A stretch of DNA of 64,000 nt from Silurus meridionalis (lineage: Eukaryota > Chordata > Actinopteri > Siluriformes > Siluridae). Made by a program: the position numbers and the translations under genes. The notes under the pieces were generated by a model. It did no database searches. It was not told the origin of the DNA and was given only the letters and a program-made list of their open reading frames with translations. Location of the stretch: contig NC_060911.1 of assembly GCF_014805685.1 (NCBI RefSeq), positions 13,087,212 to 13,151,211 of the forward strand, given 5' to 3'. The stretch's first letter is position 1. Every line of letters begins with the position of its first letter. Shown one piece after another: positions 62,521 through 64,000 of this stretch.

Positions 62521-62544
62521 TACACAGGACTGCATGAGACTACA
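62472..62544. repeat. Perfect palindrome, 36-bp arms, 1-bp spacer
   Basis: Arms 62472-62507 and 62509-62544 are exact complements around T at 62508 (core GGTCTTATGTAG / CTACATAAGACC). It marks the switch from the inverted block back to plus-orientation monomers. Confidence 0.97.
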
Positions 62545-63000
62545 GAGCTAAATAAGACCTACATAAGACCTACACAAAACTACATAAGATCTACACAAGG
62601 CTTTATTAAACTACATAGAGCTATATAAGATCTATATGAGACTACACAGAGCAAAATAAGACCTACACAGGACTGCATGAGACTACATACACAGGGCTTC
62701 ATTAGACCTACATGAGTCTACAGAGAGCAAAATAAGACCTACATATCACTGCATAAGACCTACCCAGGACTGCATGAGACTACAGAGCTACATAGGACTA
62801 CATGAGACCTACACAGAGCTACATAAGACCTACACAAATCTACTGTACATAAAACTTATACAGGATTACATGAGAATGCACAGAGCTGCAAAAAACCTAC
62901 ACAGGACTACAAGAGACTACAGAGCTACTGTAAATAAAACTTACACAGGACTACATGAGACTACACAAAGCTACGTAAGACCTTCACAGGACTACATCAT
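62520..63000 (+). repeat. Degenerate minisatellite tail
   Basis: Plus-orientation monomers (ACTACATGAGACTACA, CTACACAGGACT) with more substitutions and variable spacing. The 82-codon open frame 62774-63022 is the repeat translated, not a gene. Confidence 0.9.
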
Positions 63001-63354
63001 ATTAATGTGTCAAACACTGTAAGACAATACAATAACTTTAATAACAAAATCAGAACAATTTGCTCAAACAGAAACAGTTGAGCACTGAACAGTCGACACT
63101 TCTGCTGTTATATTGTCAGGTGTAACGGCTTTTGCAAAAAGCCTGGAGTGCTTGATGGCTCAAAGCAAGTAGGATTTGGATGCATGGAACAAGTCAACAA
63201 AAATTCAGCTTTATTTTGGCACAGTGTCAGAAAATATCAGTTTCCCATGGAGTGCTGAAGTTTACATAGCGATAATCTGCTAACGTGTTGTCTCTTGCAC
63301 AGCTAATCTCACACTCCTGTTTGTTAATTGTCCATACATGTTATACTGTTTGCC

Positions 63355-63355
<1 letters not shown>

Positions 63356-63416
<61 letters not shown>
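63356..63416. repeat. (GT)n microsatellite
   Basis: About 29 GT units. Confidence 0.98.
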
Positions 63417-63418
<2 letters not shown>

Positions 63419-63419
63419 T

Positions 63420-64000
63420 TGTTTTTGAGAAATAAATTGTTTAGTCTTGGACAATGGTGTGATTAATATGCCTGATATTGATTCATTTTAATTCCCGCAG
63501 TTGATTTTTTTTCACTGGCTCCATATATGTATATGCATTTCCCAGCCTGGAGGTTTTCTTGGCATGGTCCCCAAGACTGAAGAAAGTGAATGGCTCAATG
63601 ACTAAGCAAATTCTTTGTCAGCCTGATGGGATTGGATTTAATGAATTCTCAAGAAAGGGCCAACCTGACTGACAAGCCAGCTTTTCCTATAAAGGAAGGA
63701 AGGTCAGAGCCTACAAGAGCTCCACCCTACCATCAACATGATGACCCCAGCTGTAGAGCTCACCGCTGATAGAGTGCTCATAAATGGGTCTCTTTTGAGG
63801 ACTGAGGAAGGCTTCACATAATTGATACATGAGATTACTGTGGGTGGATCCTCTTGGGAACCTTGTAATTGGATGTGGATTGCAATTAATATGAAAAGTC
63901 TGGTTTACAATTGCCATGAAGAGTTCGCTTTGAAGTTTCCATCAGTAAACAGCTGAATTCAAAATTAATTTTCTTCATTATAACATCTACTGAGTTTAGT
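63420..64000. other. Unique, higher-complexity noncoding sequence at right edge
   Basis: No repeat words and no coding signal. Balanced composition with blocks such as 'aattggatgtggattgcaat'. It is less AT-rich and less repetitive than neighbouring intergenic DNA. Could be a regulatory region or simply unique sequence. Confidence 0.3.

Noticed and set aside
60955..63000. CRISPR-like array
   Set aside because: Repeats are directly adjacent with no unique spacers of constant length, and the DNA is vertebrate; it is a minisatellite.

Overview
The window is vertebrate nuclear DNA, almost certainly from a teleost fish and plausibly an otophysan such as a catfish. Evidence: AT-rich, intron-split vertebrate genes; very dense Tc1/mariner relics; L2-, RTE- and Rex/CR1-like LINE pieces; tRNA-derived SINEs; hAT and Tigger-like transposons; and long (CA)n, (TA)n and (TTTC)n arrays. 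Species assignment is inference. Nothing prokaryotic, no CRISPR and no operon structure is present.

Three protein-coding genes are supported. (1) Plus strand, 1-17000: the last five coding exons of a K+-dependent Na+/Ca2+ exchanger, best matched to slc24a1 (NCKX1), with its second alpha-repeat and C-terminus. The 5' part lies left of the window. (2) Minus strand, 33625-28802: a complete three-coding-exon leukotriene B4 receptor-like GPCR (382 aa). (3) Minus strand, 51699-48273: a second, paralogous BLT-type receptor (373 aa) with four coding exons. One of these is only 38 nt long and was reconstructed here by matching splice phases. This receptor has His-Arg-Met where class A receptors normally have Asp-Arg-Tyr/Trp. 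slc24a1 is convergent with the receptor pair; the two receptors form a tandem array.

Layout: 1-17000 slc24a1, whose introns hold a composite CA minisatellite (2.4-3.2 kb), Tc1 relics, and two L2 copies (6.8-7.7 kb and 12.0-15.0 kb). 17.0-28.8 kb is intergenic: microsatellites, a Ty3/gypsy pol scrap, a Rex/CR1-like LINE split by a hAT element with a visible 8-bp target duplication, a Tc1 relic and a MITE. 28.8-35.9 kb is receptor 1. 35.9-43.0 kb is a striking structured repeat: an inverted flank copy, a 55-bp-arm palindrome, then three tandem units of flank, (TTTC)n array, a 72-bp exon-like cassette and (CA)n. 43.9-46.55 kb is a Tigger-like element carrying a nested L2. 48.3-51.7 kb is receptor 2, with a Tc1 element in its last intron ending 14 nt from the splice acceptor. 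51.8-60 kb is mostly Tc1/mariner debris. 60.96-63.0 kb is a minisatellite with a ~121-bp higher-order period and an internally inverted block.

The two receptors probably mark a leukocyte chemoattractant-receptor locus; slc24a1 is a photoreceptor exchanger and functionally unrelated. The most unusual material is the repeat architecture at 35.9-43.0 kb, the recurrent near-perfect palindromes with 1-7 bp spacers, and the altered DRY motif of receptor 2.
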